A stretch of DNA of 64,000 bases from Bin87 sp026710825 (GCA_965232815.1 OZ247427.1:1984001-2048000); one strand, 5' to 3'. Counted from the stretch's first letter, positions 42,289 through 53,171 are shown. Numbers and translations are program-made. Notes: generated by a model from the letters alone, not told the origin.

Positions 42289-42488
42289 CCTGTCAAACAA
42301 GGCCGACAATTCTGTTGGCCGTTACCGTGTTGGCGGTTGGTCAATCGCCCACTTCAACTGGAGGTATGCCTATCGAAACAATGGCGACAGCCGGCAGTCG
42401 GAGCGCGCCGTCTGCTGTGCAGTACCCCCAAGCGCTAAGTTTGACTAGCAACCCACGACCCGCCGAACCAACGATTCGAGGAGGATCG

Positions 42489-44624
<2,136 letters not shown>

Positions 44625-44649
44625 CCCAAGGCGCCAATCAGCAAAACCG

Positions 44650-44680
44650 AGGGGCGAATGATCATTCGCCCCTTGTATAT
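44650..44680 (+). terminator. Terminator after the PstS-like gene
   Basis: A perfect palindrome of 24 bases, AGGGGCGAATGA joined to TCATTCGCCCCT (44650-44673), followed by TGTATATT. Its AGGGGCGAA core matches the REP-like hairpin at 34353. Confidence 0.7.
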
Positions 44681-44699
44681 TGGAGCGAGGCATCGGGCG

Positions 44700-44865
44700 A
44701 GTTGGCGCGGCAGACCGTTTCGCCCCTGGGTTGCACAAACCGTTGCGTAGCGTGGTCGCCGCGCCATTCCCTCACACCAGCCTGTACAGTTGTTGGGGGT
44801 TCGACCCCGTATTGGCAAGGCCAGGCCGTTGAGGGCGATGCCTGAACCCACTGGAGGCAGGCACC
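44700..44865 (+). ncRNA. Candidate IS110 bridge RNA locus
   Basis: In IS110-group elements the noncoding region upstream of the transposase encodes a bridge RNA that guides target and donor pairing. This stretch is GC-rich and shows foldable pieces such as GGGGTTCGACCCC (44796-44808) and TGCCT...AGGCA (about 44840-44860). The fold and loops were not modelled, so this rests mainly on position and family knowledge. Confidence 0.35.
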
Positions 44866-45840
44866 TTGGCGAAGGATAGCACAACCGTAGGTATTGACGT
44901 TTCACGGGACGCGCTGGACATCTGGCTCCACCCGGCAGGGGAGTCCTGGCGGGTGGATTACGACACCGACCACATATTGGAACTGGTGGAGGCCTTGGGC
45001 CGGGTTGTGCCTCAGGTGATCGTGATGGAGGCCACCGGAGGACTGGAGATTCCCCTGGCCGCTGGGTTGGCTGGAGCAGGTCTATCCGTGGCTGTGATCA
45101 ACCCGCGTCAGTCGCGAGACTTCGCCCGGTCCACCGGTCGACTGACCAAGACCGACCGGTTGGATGCCCGAGTGCTGGCCGAGTACGGAGCCGCCGTCAA
45201 CCCTGAACCGAGACCGTTGCCGGACGCCGAGCAACGGGAACTGCAGGAACTGGTGAGCCACCGACAGGGTCTGGTTGACGCGCGCACGGCCGAACGCAAC
45301 CGTTTGGCTCGGACCACCTCCGCCCTGGTGCGAGATCGCATTCAGGCACACATCGACTGGCTTGCCCAGCAGATCAGCCAAGCCGATGCCGACATCGCTG
45401 AGTTGATCGGGTCCAACCAGAGATGGCAGGAGCAGTCCCGCCTCCTGCAGTCCGTGCCCGGTATCGGCCCAGTGGTTTCCTCGGTGCTTATCGCACGACT
45501 ACCCGAACTGGGCCGTCTCAACCACAAGGAGATCGCTGCCCTGGTTGGACTGGCGCCGTTCAATCGCGACAGCGGTCAGTGGCGGGGCCGCCGCAGCATC
45601 TGGGGCGGACGGCGCTCAGTACGCTCGGCCCTCTACATGGCCACCGTGTCCGCCACCCGCTTCAATCCCGCCATCAAGACCTTCTACCAACGCCTGCGCC
45701 AGGCTGGCAAACCCGCCAAGGTGGCCCTCACCACCAGCATGCGCAAGCTGCTCTCCATCCTCAACGCCATCTCTCCCGAAACCGACAACCCTGGCACCCA
45801 GTTGCACCAATCTCACCTTGACACCCAATACAGTTGCTAC
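44866..45840 (+). CDS. IS110-family transposase (DEDD recombinase)
   Basis: About 325 residues are recognisable. The RuvC-like domain has Asp11 in VGIDVSRDALD, Glu55 in VIVMEATGGLE and Asp97/Asp100 in KTDRLDARVLAEYG. The C-terminal Transposase_20 domain shows LLQSVPGIGPVVSSVLIARLPELG, ALVGLAPFNRDSGQWRGRR with the catalytic Ser, and KVALTTSMRKLLSILNAI. A TTG start has GGAGG nine bases upstream. No stop follows the natural end; the frame stays open to 46860 through the antisense of hpaB, so the end given is an estimate. Either the stop is lost or a small frameshift has occurred. Confidence 0.85.
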
Positions 45841-45891
45841 GGTATTTTTATGGTCGATCCCCAGATACCTCAGGGGAGACCCCGTCACCAG

Positions 45892-47349
45892 TCAGTCGCG
45901 TTCGAGGAACTCGCGCACCTGTTGCTCCAGCGGCGCGCGGTCATAGATACCCAGCAGCAGAGCGGCGTTGCGCATCCAGTCTCCCTGGAAGTAACGCTCG
46001 TAAAGCACCTGCCGACCACCGAAGGAACTGCACGCGGCATCCCACGCCAGCCGGAACAGCCGGACACGCTCACGGGCGCTCGCGGTGTCCGTATCCAGGT
46101 AGGTGTCGAGGACCTCACCGAGCGGGCCGTCAAAGTCGCGCTCGGAGGGCAGGGCCATCAGGCTGCTGGACCCCAGAAGCTGGATTATTTCAGCCATCCT
46201 GGGGTACATCTTGATGAAGAGGTTGCGCGCGACATTCAGGGGTACGCGGTCGGGAAGCATGACGCCCCATTCGTCGACGGCTGCGTTAGCCTCCGACTGC
46301 GTCAGCAACGCTTTGGTGATCTCCAGGTTCTCGACCAGTTCGCCCAGGAGTCCCTGCACCTGGGGGATCTCGCCGTTGCCCAGGGTTTTGACCATCAGGC
46401 TGGCGATGCCGGTGACGAACTCGCACTTGGCAACGTTCTTGGTGACGACCTGGTGGCCGGTGTGCACGTACTGCCCGGTGGCGTTGGACATGTTGTTGCA
46501 CTTGTGCCGGTCGCCGTACATGAAGACCCGTTCCCAGGGGACGAGCACGTCGTCGAAATAGACGATGGCGTCCATCTCCTCGAACCGGGAGCCCAGGGGG
46601 TGGTCGAAGTGGGATTTGTCGAGATCGAAACTTTCCCTGCAGATGAACTTCAGCCCCTCGATGCCGCAGGGCACGGCGAAGGCGAAGGCGTATTTGTGGG
46701 CATCTTCGTCCCACGCCAGCAGGCTCGACCGGGTCGGATACACCATGATCTCATCGGACAGCGGGCCGAGAGTGGCGAGCACCCGGGGGCCGCGAATCAC
46801 CAACCCCGCGTCGGTTTCTTTAACGACGTGGAGCGCGACATCGGTGGTGTAATCCATTGATGTGGCAGAGGGAGCGCGGTTTCGCTGCAGGTTGACCAGA
46901 GTGTGGGTCATGCAGAGGTCGTTTTCTCGGGCGTATTCGTAGTAGTTGACGACGTTCTGCTTGAACTCCGGCCGGTTGTCGCCGAAAAAGTCTCCCGCCG
47001 CCGCCATCGACATGATGGTCACATTGAGAAAATCGGGCGTCCGCCCCATCATTCCGTAGCTGGCGTGGGCCCATGCGGACATCATATCGCGACGCCTGGC
47101 GAGGTCGTCGGCGGACTTCGGGATGATAAACGAGAGGCCCACCGGGTCGCCCGTCGTCGGTGACGGATAGGTCATGTCGCAGCTAGCTTTCCCGTCATGC
47201 TGCATGTCGTACAGCGCGGCGATGGAGCGGGTGCCGTTGGCCAGCCCCGGGAACTCGGTGACGTCCTCGATTCGCTTACCATCCAGCCAGATTTCTCGCG
47301 GTTGTTCTTTCAGGCCGGCAAGATACTCAGCCCCGGTTCGAGCGCTCAT
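45892..47349 (-). CDS. 4-hydroxyphenylacetate 3-monooxygenase (HpaB) family oxygenase
   Basis: A 485-residue FADH2-dependent aromatic hydroxylase of the HpaB type. SARTGAEYLAGLKEQPREIWLDGKRIEDV opens the family; ARENDLCMTHTLVNLQRNRA, GLVIRGPRVLATLGPLSDEIMVYP, HFDHPLGSRFEEMDAIVYFDDVLVPWERVFMYGD and the C-terminal four-helix block with SSLMALPSERDFDGPLGEVLDTYLD follow. Members add oxygen to phenols and need a separate flavin reductase, which is not in the window. Relatives act on pyrrole carboxylates or chlorophenols, so the substrate is open. It belongs to a minus-strand run with an esterase and a sulfotransferase. Confidence 0.87.
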   Translation of the reverse strand: MSARTGAEYLAGLKEQPREIWLDGKRIEDVTEFPGLANGTRSIAALYDMQHDGKASCDMTYPSPTTGDPVGLSFIIPKSADDLARRRDMMSAWAHASYGMMGRTPDFLNVTIMSMAAAGDFFGDNRPEFKQNVVNYYEYARENDLCMTHTLVNLQRNRAPSATSMDYTTDVALHVVKETDAGLVIRGPRVLATLGPLSDEIMVYPTRSSLLAWDEDAHKYAFAFAVPCGIEGLKFICRESFDLDKSHFDHPLGSRFEEMDAIVYFDDVLVPWERVFMYGDRHKCNNMSNATGQYVHTGHQVVTKNVAKCEFVTGIASLMVKTLGNGEIPQVQGLLGELVENLEITKALLTQSEANAAVDEWGVMLPDRVPLNVARNLFIKMYPRMAEIIQLLGSSSLMALPSERDFDGPLGEVLDTYLDTDTASARERVRLFRLAWDAACSSFGGRQVLYERYFQGDWMRNAALLLGIYDRAPLEQQVREFLERD

Positions 47350-47424
47350 GATATGACTCCTCAGTAGTTATGACGGGTTCCGCGAATGATATGGGCTTGG
47401 GCGGAGCGCAGAGTGGATCTGTTA

Positions 47425-48309
47425 TCAGTTCCCCAGGTACCGTTTCAACCAGTTCATTGCGTGCACATTGAAGTCGGTGCATGGGCTGTGGGGCAGGTCG
47501 GGATACACCAGCAGCGATTTGTGCGCCCTGATACGATCGAACACCGGCATGATGGTGTCGTAAGGGCAGGTGGTGTCCGCCATCCCAATGTTCACCAGGA
47601 TAGGGCACTCAATCGCGTCAGCCAGTGTCATCGTGTCGAAGTAGTGGAGGGTGTCCAGCATCGCCTGCCGTTGCTCGGGATGCTCCTGCACATAGGTGCT
47701 GAGTTCGTGGTACGGGCGAGTCTTGATGTCAATCGCCACCGGGTAGTTGCACATGAACGGCTCTTCGGCGACCGCCGCCGCCAGCCTCTGGTCCAGCGCG
47801 GCCGTCGACAGCGTGAACCCGCCCCCCTGGCTGCGACTCCACATCCCGATGCGGTCGCTGTCCACCTCATCCCGTTCGGCGAGAAAGTCCACGCCGCGCA
47901 CGCAGTCCATGTAGCTGGCGCGGTAATAGTAGGTGTCCTTATCCGTAACGTTGTAGGTCAGCTTGTTGGTTCCCTCGGGCAGGTCCCACTCGGGGATGCT
48001 TTCGCCCTGAGCCCTGGGGTACAGCGTCAGCACGGCGAATCCGTGCATCACCACATGGTAGGGGATCTCCTTGCCGCCGCCATAGCCGGGTACCGCCAGC
48101 ATCGCCGGATACTTGCCCGACGCATTTCCGTGCCTGGGAGTCGTGTATAAAGCTCGCAGCCGCTGTCCGCCGTAGCTGCTCAACGTAACGTTCCAGGTCT
48201 CATACTCTCGACCGCTGTGCTCCGGACACTCAGTGAGCGTTGCGTTGACGGGCGTCTCGTCCAGGATCGCGCGGGTGGCGACCCAAAAATCGGTGACTGC
48301 CTGGTCCAT
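47425..48309 (-). CDS. Acetyl xylan esterase (AXE1)-like alpha/beta hydrolase
   Basis: A 294-residue hydrolase of the AXE1/cephalosporin-C deacetylase group. The nucleophile elbow is GMWSRSQGGGFTLS; ETWNVTLSSYGGQRLRALYTTPRH and AMLAVPGYGGGKEIPYHVVMHGFAVLTLYPRAQG form the first sheet; IGMADTTCPYDTIMPVFDRI and the C-terminal His carry the rest of the triad. It could remove acetyl groups from sugars or natural products. The ATG at 48309 with GGGAGG upstream is preferred over a longer start. It lies 75 bases before the hpaB-like gene. Confidence 0.83.
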   Translation of the reverse strand: MDQAVTDFWVATRAILDETPVNATLTECPEHSGREYETWNVTLSSYGGQRLRALYTTPRHGNASGKYPAMLAVPGYGGGKEIPYHVVMHGFAVLTLYPRAQGESIPEWDLPEGTNKLTYNVTDKDTYYYRASYMDCVRGVDFLAERDEVDSDRIGMWSRSQGGGFTLSTAALDQRLAAAVAEEPFMCNYPVAIDIKTRPYHELSTYVQEHPEQRQAMLDTLHYFDTMTLADAIECPILVNIGMADTTCPYDTIMPVFDRIRAHKSLLVYPDLPHSPCTDFNVHAMNWLKRYLGN

Positions 48310-48361
48310 TTCCAGCCTCCCGTTTCTTCGTCTCAGTTTCGATGTTATCACGAGCCGGTCG

Positions 48362-49579
48362 CTAATCCGGCTCTGACACTTGCAGGGTCTCGTATCCGTA
48401 CTCGGACACCAGGAACGGAACGTGGTCGTTGACCAATTGGATCACCTGGTCGCTGATGTGCGATGGGTTCTTCTGGAAGTCCGCTATGGATGCCACGTAA
48501 TCGCTCAGTTGTGGAGCGAACGCGTCGTACCCGTCCAATCCCAGCGCCTGGTAGATGTGCTGCACCTGCCCGATCTTGTCCTGGTCCAGATCCTCGTACC
48601 GTATTTCCACCAGTCGTCCGTTGGGAATCAGATCCCGCTGCTCTAGGTAGGCTTCGGCCATCCGCCGGTAGATCCGGATCTGCCGCTGAATCAGTTCTTC
48701 AAAGTCGATGCTTTGCAACGCGTGCCAGCCGTTCATCAGCCTCAGCAGGTGCATGTAAGAGCGCACCGTGTCGTATGGGTTCCTCTGGATGTAGACGAAC
48801 TTCGCGTCCGGGAATAGATGCAGCAGCTCGGTGATGCGGCTGGTGTTGGATGGCGATTTCAGTACCAGCGGCTTGCCGTCCATATACAGGGTCGCTGCCT
48901 TGAGCAATTTGGTGTATTCCGCGCGCCAACGTTCACGCACGCCGGCGTCCACACCGTCGCCCATGAACAGGTATTCAAGGGTCTCGTTGGCCGTGCGCGG
49001 GAAATTCAGCGACACGTACGGGCTCAGGCCGCTGGCGCACATCAGCGCGATCTCTTCCTCCTGGGGCATCCCGAAATCCACCGGGATGTTGTCAATGCCC
49101 CTGTTCTCAGGAAGCGCGGACGCGAGCATCCGGCGTAGGTGGTTCTGCCCAGCGAGAAAGAGGTCAGGCAGGGCCGCCTGGTAGGTATTCACGAATCCCC
49201 ATTGTGGGTCGCACCCAAACAGGTTGTGCAGAAGCGTGGTGCCCGAACGCCAGAAACCGAGCAGGAATATCGGTTCCGGATGGATTTCGGCGCGTTGGAT
49301 GCGCCGGCCGTACGCCACGCTTTGCCAGAACCGAAACGGAGCAAAACCCACATCCGTTGCCAGAATGCCCAGGTACCGGGGAATAAACCGCCGGTCCACT
49401 CCGTACCTTAGCGCGAGTCGCAGGGCCAGGGACAATCGTCCCGTCGCCAGGAAGCTGTTGAATCCGGTGCTGAATCCGGAGGCAGCTTTGGACTGCGCCG
49501 ACGGGTTGTATCCGCCGCGCACGAGCCGCGGACCCCGACGCGCTTCCTGCTGATCGTTGGTAACTCTGGAAGTAGCCAT
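48362..49579 (-). CDS. PAPS-dependent sulfotransferase family protein
   Basis: A 405-residue sulfotransferase. The 5'-phosphosulfate loop PIFLLGFWRSGTTLLHNLFG at about 102-121 and the 3'-phosphate block KPLVLKSPSNTSRITELLHLFPDAKFVYIQRNPYDTVRSY identify the fold. It would transfer sulfate from PAPS to an alcohol or amine. The C-terminal half follows the Sulfotransfer_3 pattern (LVEIRYEDLDQDKIGQVQHIYQALGLDGY). It heads the minus-strand run sulfotransferase-esterase-HpaB, which suggests tailoring or degradation of a sulfated aromatic or glycoside. Confidence 0.85.
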   Translation of the reverse strand: MATSRVTNDQQEARRGPRLVRGGYNPSAQSKAASGFSTGFNSFLATGRLSLALRLALRYGVDRRFIPRYLGILATDVGFAPFRFWQSVAYGRRIQRAEIHPEPIFLLGFWRSGTTLLHNLFGCDPQWGFVNTYQAALPDLFLAGQNHLRRMLASALPENRGIDNIPVDFGMPQEEEIALMCASGLSPYVSLNFPRTANETLEYLFMGDGVDAGVRERWRAEYTKLLKAATLYMDGKPLVLKSPSNTSRITELLHLFPDAKFVYIQRNPYDTVRSYMHLLRLMNGWHALQSIDFEELIQRQIRIYRRMAEAYLEQRDLIPNGRLVEIRYEDLDQDKIGQVQHIYQALGLDGYDAFAPQLSDYVASIADFQKNPSHISDQVIQLVNDHVPFLVSEYGYETLQVSEPD

Positions 49580-49780
49580 ATCAACCGATCCTGACCAGTA
49601 GAGATGGTTCTGGATCCCTGGGTCATCAACAATCTCGGATTATACCCCACCGGTTCCAGTGTGATATACAGGCCGGGCCAACGGTTGCAATCCGGCATTG
49701 GAAACGCAAGCGTGGTCGTGTTACGGCAGTGTAAAATCGCCGAGCGCGAGGGTCCCACCACGTTCGTCAGAGAGGTCTAT

Positions 49781-51082
49781 TTGGCAATTTCCGCCGGTCG
49801 CCCGGCTTCGCCCATGATGGAGGTTCTGCAGAACCCCCGGTTCAGGGCTATCTGGTACGTGGTGAACGTCTCCGAGTTGACGCGCTGGATGGAACTGCTC
49901 GTCACCAGCGTGCTCGTTTATACGCTGACCGATTCTACGCTCATGCTGGGCCTGGTTTTGGGCTTCGAGAACCTGCCCCGGCCCATTTTTTCGCCTTTCA
50001 CCGGAATCATCGCCGATCGATTTGACCGGAAGAAAATCTGGATCATCTCAATGGCGATCAAACTGAGCGCCGGCGTAGCCATTTTCGTACTGCTCATTAC
50101 CGGTTATATAGCGCCGTGGCACGTTTTCGCCGCCATGCTGATGCAGGGCGTCAGTCGCGCCCTGGAAGACCCGGCCCGCCGTACCGCCATTTTTGACATC
50201 GTGGGCGAACGCCGGGTGGTGAACGCTCTGTCCATAGACTCCATGAGCGGGACCGTCGGACGCATGGTAGGTCCATTCGTTGGCGGTTTCCTGATCGAAC
50301 ACGTCGGGTATTTCTGGCCGCACTACGCCGGTTACACTTGGGCGTATGCGGCCATCGTCGTGATGCACTTGGCGGCGGTCTCGATGGCGATTCGGGTGCG
50401 GATTCCTCGAGTCGAGCGGGAATGGCGAGTGGAGCCGATCTGGAACAGCCTCGGTGACGTGGTGCGGGCGGCCTTCAATCACCGGCAACTTATGGGAATG
50501 CTGTTCATCACCATAATGATCAATGGACTGGCATTCCCGGCCCGTCAGTTCGTGCCGGCCATCGGCAGAGACCATCTGGGGGTCGGGGAGACGCTGGTGG
50601 GTGTCCTGGCCGCGGCAGAATCGATCGGTCAGATGGTGACAGCAGTGATCCTGGCGTCGGTCGGCTCTATGCGCTATCACGGGAGGATCTTCGCGGCCGG
50701 CGCTTTCAGTGTGATGATACTTTCAACGATTTTCGTCTGGTCGCCATGGTACGTGGTGACTTTCGGGATCCTGGTTCTCAGTGGGATTGGCCTGTCCTGT
50801 TTCGGCACGATGCAGGGCGCCATCACCATGAGGTCGTCGCCGCCGGAGATGCGAGGACGCATGGTTGGCTTGCAGAGCCTGTGCATCGGCATTGGAACCC
50901 CGCCTGGAGTCCTGCTGATGGGTTGGCTGGGCGACCTAATCGGTATACAGATGTCCGTAACGCTTAGCGCCCTGGCTTGTATCGCGATCTCCCTGCCCGC
51001 CCTGTTCTTGACCCCGCTGATCACACGCCCGTCGCAACCCCCGCCCCAAACGGAGGTTCGTCCTCAAACCGAGGGGTCCTGA
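49781..51082 (+). CDS. Major facilitator superfamily transporter
   Basis: A 433-residue membrane transporter with about 12 hydrophobic segments. The MFS loop motif GIIADRFDRKKIWIISM after helix 2 and the second-half GRMVGLQSLCIGIGTPPGVLLMGWLGDLIG fit the MFS_1/enterobactin-exporter-like group. Residues RALEDPARRTAIFDIVGERRVVNALSIDSMSGTVGRMVGPFVGG are typical of that group. The TTG at 49781 with AGAGG five bases upstream is chosen; ATG at 49814 is an alternative. It is divergent from the sulfotransferase, so it may export its product, but this is inference. Confidence 0.85.
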   Translation: MAISAGRPASPMMEVLQNPRFRAIWYVVNVSELTRWMELLVTSVLVYTLTDSTLMLGLVLGFENLPRPIFSPFTGIIADRFDRKKIWIISMAIKLSAGVAIFVLLITGYIAPWHVFAAMLMQGVSRALEDPARRTAIFDIVGERRVVNALSIDSMSGTVGRMVGPFVGGFLIEHVGYFWPHYAGYTWAYAAIVVMHLAAVSMAIRVRIPRVEREWRVEPIWNSLGDVVRAAFNHRQLMGMLFITIMINGLAFPARQFVPAIGRDHLGVGETLVGVLAAAESIGQMVTAVILASVGSMRYHGRIFAAGAFSVMILSTIFVWSPWYVVTFGILVLSGIGLSCFGTMQGAITMRSSPPEMRGRMVGLQSLCIGIGTPPGVLLMGWLGDLIGIQMSVTLSALACIAISLPALFLTPLITRPSQPPPQTEVRPQTEGS

Positions 51083-51102
51083 ATCCGCTGCGCTTCCCGC
51101 TG

Positions 51103-51111
51103 TGCTAAAAT
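51103..51111 (+). promoter_or_regulatory. Extended -10 promoter for nth-argC
   Basis: TG-C-TAAAAT, hexamer 51106-51111. Downstream, CCCTGTC (51114-51120) and GACAGGG (51144-51150) are perfect complements, and the second arm holds the probable ribosome binding site three bases before the nth ATG. Confidence 0.5.
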
Positions 51112-51152
51112 CCCCCTGTCACTGAGCCTGAACTTGCGTTGGCGACAGGGAA

Positions 51153-52019
51153 ATGCCACCAAAGAAAGCCGCTACAACCCGCCGCACTCGGCGCACCAAA
51201 AAGCCCGGCGTCACCATCCCCGACGCCATTCGGCTTATGACCGAAGAACACGGCCCGTTCGCCAACGAACCGCGCCTGGACCCCGCGCACGAGCTGACCT
51301 TCACCATCCTTTCCCAGCACACGTCTGACCGCAATTCCGAGCGCGCCTTCCGCAGCCTCATGGAACGCTTTGGCACGCTCGAGGCAGTCGCTGCCGCTGA
51401 TGTGGATGCTATCGAGGAGGCCATCTCCGGTGGCGGGTTGGCCAAAATCAAGGCCCCGCGCATCAAGACCGTCCTCAACCGTATCCTCGAACTCAACGAC
51501 GGCTCCCTGGACCTCACGTTCCTCGCCGAAATGCCCATGGACGAGGCCCGCGCCTGGCTCCGCCAACTGCCCGGCATCGGCCCCAAATCGGCGGGCATCA
51601 TCCTCAGCTTCTCCCTGGGCATGCCGGCCATGGCCGTGGATACCCACATCTTCAGGGTCAGCCAGCGCCTGGGCATCATCGGACCCAAGGTCAACGCCGA
51701 CAAGGCCCACGAAGTCCTGGAGGCCGCCATGGCCCCCGAGGATGTCTACCCGTTCCACGCGGCGTTCATCACCCACGGCAGAAAGGTATGCAAGGCTCAG
51801 CGACCCTTGTGCGGGGCTTGCGTCGTCAACTACGGCTGCCCATCCCGCGACGAAAAGGCCATGCAGGAGACGGCAGAGGCTGCCGCCGCCGTGGCAAATG
51901 ATTCAGCCGACTCCGATCGCCCTGACGGTCAGGCTCCCGGACGCAGGCGACGCGGCGGCAAGTCCGCTACGCCAACCCCTGTCCCGCACACCCAAGTCGT
52001 GAAGGAGCTTCAACCGTGA
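51153..52019 (+). CDS. nth: Endonuclease III-like DNA glycosylase
   Basis: A 288-residue HhH-GPD glycosylase. LSQHTSDRNSERAF, the helix-hairpin-helix LPGIGPKSAGIIL with catalytic Lys145, AVDTHIFRVSQRLG with catalytic Asp163, and the [4Fe-4S] cluster loop with Cys213, 220, 223 and 229 match Nth. It removes oxidised pyrimidines and nicks the abasic site. A basic, alanine-rich tail of about 55 residues after the cluster is unusual. The gene overlaps argC by four bases, so the two are co-translated despite unrelated roles. Confidence 0.9.
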   Translation: MPPKKAATTRRTRRTKKPGVTIPDAIRLMTEEHGPFANEPRLDPAHELTFTILSQHTSDRNSERAFRSLMERFGTLEAVAAADVDAIEEAISGGGLAKIKAPRIKTVLNRILELNDGSLDLTFLAEMPMDEARAWLRQLPGIGPKSAGIILSFSLGMPAMAVDTHIFRVSQRLGIIGPKVNADKAHEVLEAAMAPEDVYPFHAAFITHGRKVCKAQRPLCGACVVNYGCPSRDEKAMQETAEAAAAVANDSADSDRPDGQAPGRRRRGGKSATPTPVPHTQVVKELQP

Positions 52020-53044
52020 AAGTCGGAATCATCAATGTGACCGGATATGCCGGGTGCGAACTTGTCCGCATCCTGCGCCACCATCCTGAAGTGGAAATCG
52101 CGTCCGTAACCGGACGTAGCGCCGCCGGGCAGCCGTTGGGCGAGGTGTTCCCCCACCTCGACAACATGGAACTCGACATCACCGCCGACCTGTGCGATGA
52201 CCTCGATCTCGTTTTCTCCGCGCTGCCACACAAGGCCAGCGCCGAAGCCTGCATCCCGCTCCTCGAGCAGGGTGTCAAGGTGGTGGACATCTCCGCCGAT
52301 TTCCGACTCAAGCAGGCCGACGTGTACTCCCAGTGGTACGGCGTCGAGCACCCCGACCCGACCTATCTCGAAGAGGCAGTGTACGGCCTCACCGAGCTGA
52401 ACCGCGACGCCGTCGCCGACGCTCGGCTGGTGGCCAACCCCGGCTGCTATCCCAGCAGTGCGATCCTCGCGCTGGCTCCCGCCATCCAGCATGGCCTGAT
52501 CAGCGGCGACATCATCGTGGACAGCAAGTCCGGCGTCTCAGGCGCCGGCCGCAGCCTCAGCATGACCACCCACTTCTCCGAAGTGAACGAGAACGTCATG
52601 GCCTATTCAGTCAACGGCCACCGTCACCTGCCCGAAATCAGCCAGGAGTTGGACACCATGTCCGATTCCTCCGTGAATCTCACGTTCCTCACCCACCTCA
52701 TCCCCATGACCCGGGGCATCCTCAGCTCCTGCTACGCGCCGCTGAGCCCCGAAATCGCCCAGGACCCCGACGCGTCCAAGCGGGTGCTGGAGATGTACCA
52801 GGACTTCTACGGGGATGATGCATTCGTGCAGGTGACCAAGTCTCCACCACAGACCAAGCAGACCCTGGGCAACAACTACTGCCTGGTGCATCCCGTGGTG
52901 GACCCCCGCACCAACCGGCTCATCGTGATCAGCTGCCTGGACAACCTCGTCAAGGGCGCCGCCGGCCAGGCCGTGCAGAACATGAACCTCATGTGCGGCT
53001 ACCCCGAGGAAATGTCCCTGGAGGCTCTCGCCGTTTATCCCTAA
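52016..53044 (+). CDS. argC: N-acetyl-gamma-glutamyl-phosphate reductase
   Basis: A 342-residue ArgC of arginine synthesis, reducing N-acetylglutamyl phosphate to the semialdehyde with NADPH. It begins MKVGIINVTGYAGCELVRIL; most homologues read GATGY, here NVTGY. DISADFRL, VANPGCYPSSAILALAP with catalytic Cys144, SKSGVSGAGR, NGHRHLPEI and HLIPMTRGIL follow in order. The GTG start overlaps nth. No other arg genes are in the window. In Chloroflexota a LysW-type lysine pathway paralogue exists, but no LysW is seen here. Confidence 0.93.
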   Translation: MKVGIINVTGYAGCELVRILRHHPEVEIASVTGRSAAGQPLGEVFPHLDNMELDITADLCDDLDLVFSALPHKASAEACIPLLEQGVKVVDISADFRLKQADVYSQWYGVEHPDPTYLEEAVYGLTELNRDAVADARLVANPGCYPSSAILALAPAIQHGLISGDIIVDSKSGVSGAGRSLSMTTHFSEVNENVMAYSVNGHRHLPEISQELDTMSDSSVNLTFLTHLIPMTRGILSSCYAPLSPEIAQDPDASKRVLEMYQDFYGDDAFVQVTKSPPQTKQTLGNNYCLVHPVVDPRTNRLIVISCLDNLVKGAAGQAVQNMNLMCGYPEEMSLEALAVYP

Positions 53045-53056
53045 ATGCAGGTTGTA

Positions 53057-53065
53057 TGATAAAAT
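53057..53065 (+). promoter_or_regulatory. Extended -10 promoter for tRNA-Glu
   Basis: TG-A-TAAAAT (hexamer 53060-53065), within 30 bases of the tRNA. A perfect 7-bp hairpin GCGTCAC/GTGACGC (53072-53078 and 53082-53088) lies in the leader, four bases before the mature 5' end. Confidence 0.5.
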
Positions 53066-53092
53066 TTCTGTGCGTCACCCCGTGACGCCCAT

Positions 53093-53171
53093 GCCCCGGT
53101 CGTCTAGCCTGGTCAAGGACGCCACCCTTTCAAGGTGGAGATCATGGGATCGAAGCCCATCCGGGGTACCA
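53093..53171 (+). tRNA. tRNA-Glu (UUC anticodon)
   Basis: The cloverleaf can be read directly: acceptor GCCCCGG with CCGGGGT, D arm GTC...GAC with GG in the loop, anticodon stem CCACC/GGTGG around loop CTTTCAA giving anticodon TTC, T arm ATGGG/CCCAT with loop ATCGAAG (the usual first T of the loop is A), discriminator A and an encoded CCA. It is followed by a perfect terminator hairpin. Confidence 0.93.

Larger units (their letters stand above)
41949..42488. other. Hairpin-rich leader region between pepP and the PstS-like gene
   Basis: These 540 bases contain the pepP terminator (42117-42144), a perfect 10-bp stem-loop (42215-42239) and a second strong terminator (42256-42287), then about 200 bases to the next ATG. 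The frame is open through all of it, but nothing resembles a protein domain. Confidence 0.6.
44690..45850 (+). mobile_element. IS110-family insertion sequence (ends approximate)
   Basis: The element consists of a left noncoding flank and one transposase gene. IS110 elements lack long terminal inverted repeats, and no target duplication could be delimited, so both borders are estimates. It sits between the PstS-like gene terminator and the 3' end of the hpaB-like gene, disrupting neither. Confidence 0.65.

Noticed and set aside
44866..46860. 664-residue transposase fusion
   Set aside because: After about residue 325 the sequence is antisense of the hpaB-like gene; it is not a fusion protein.
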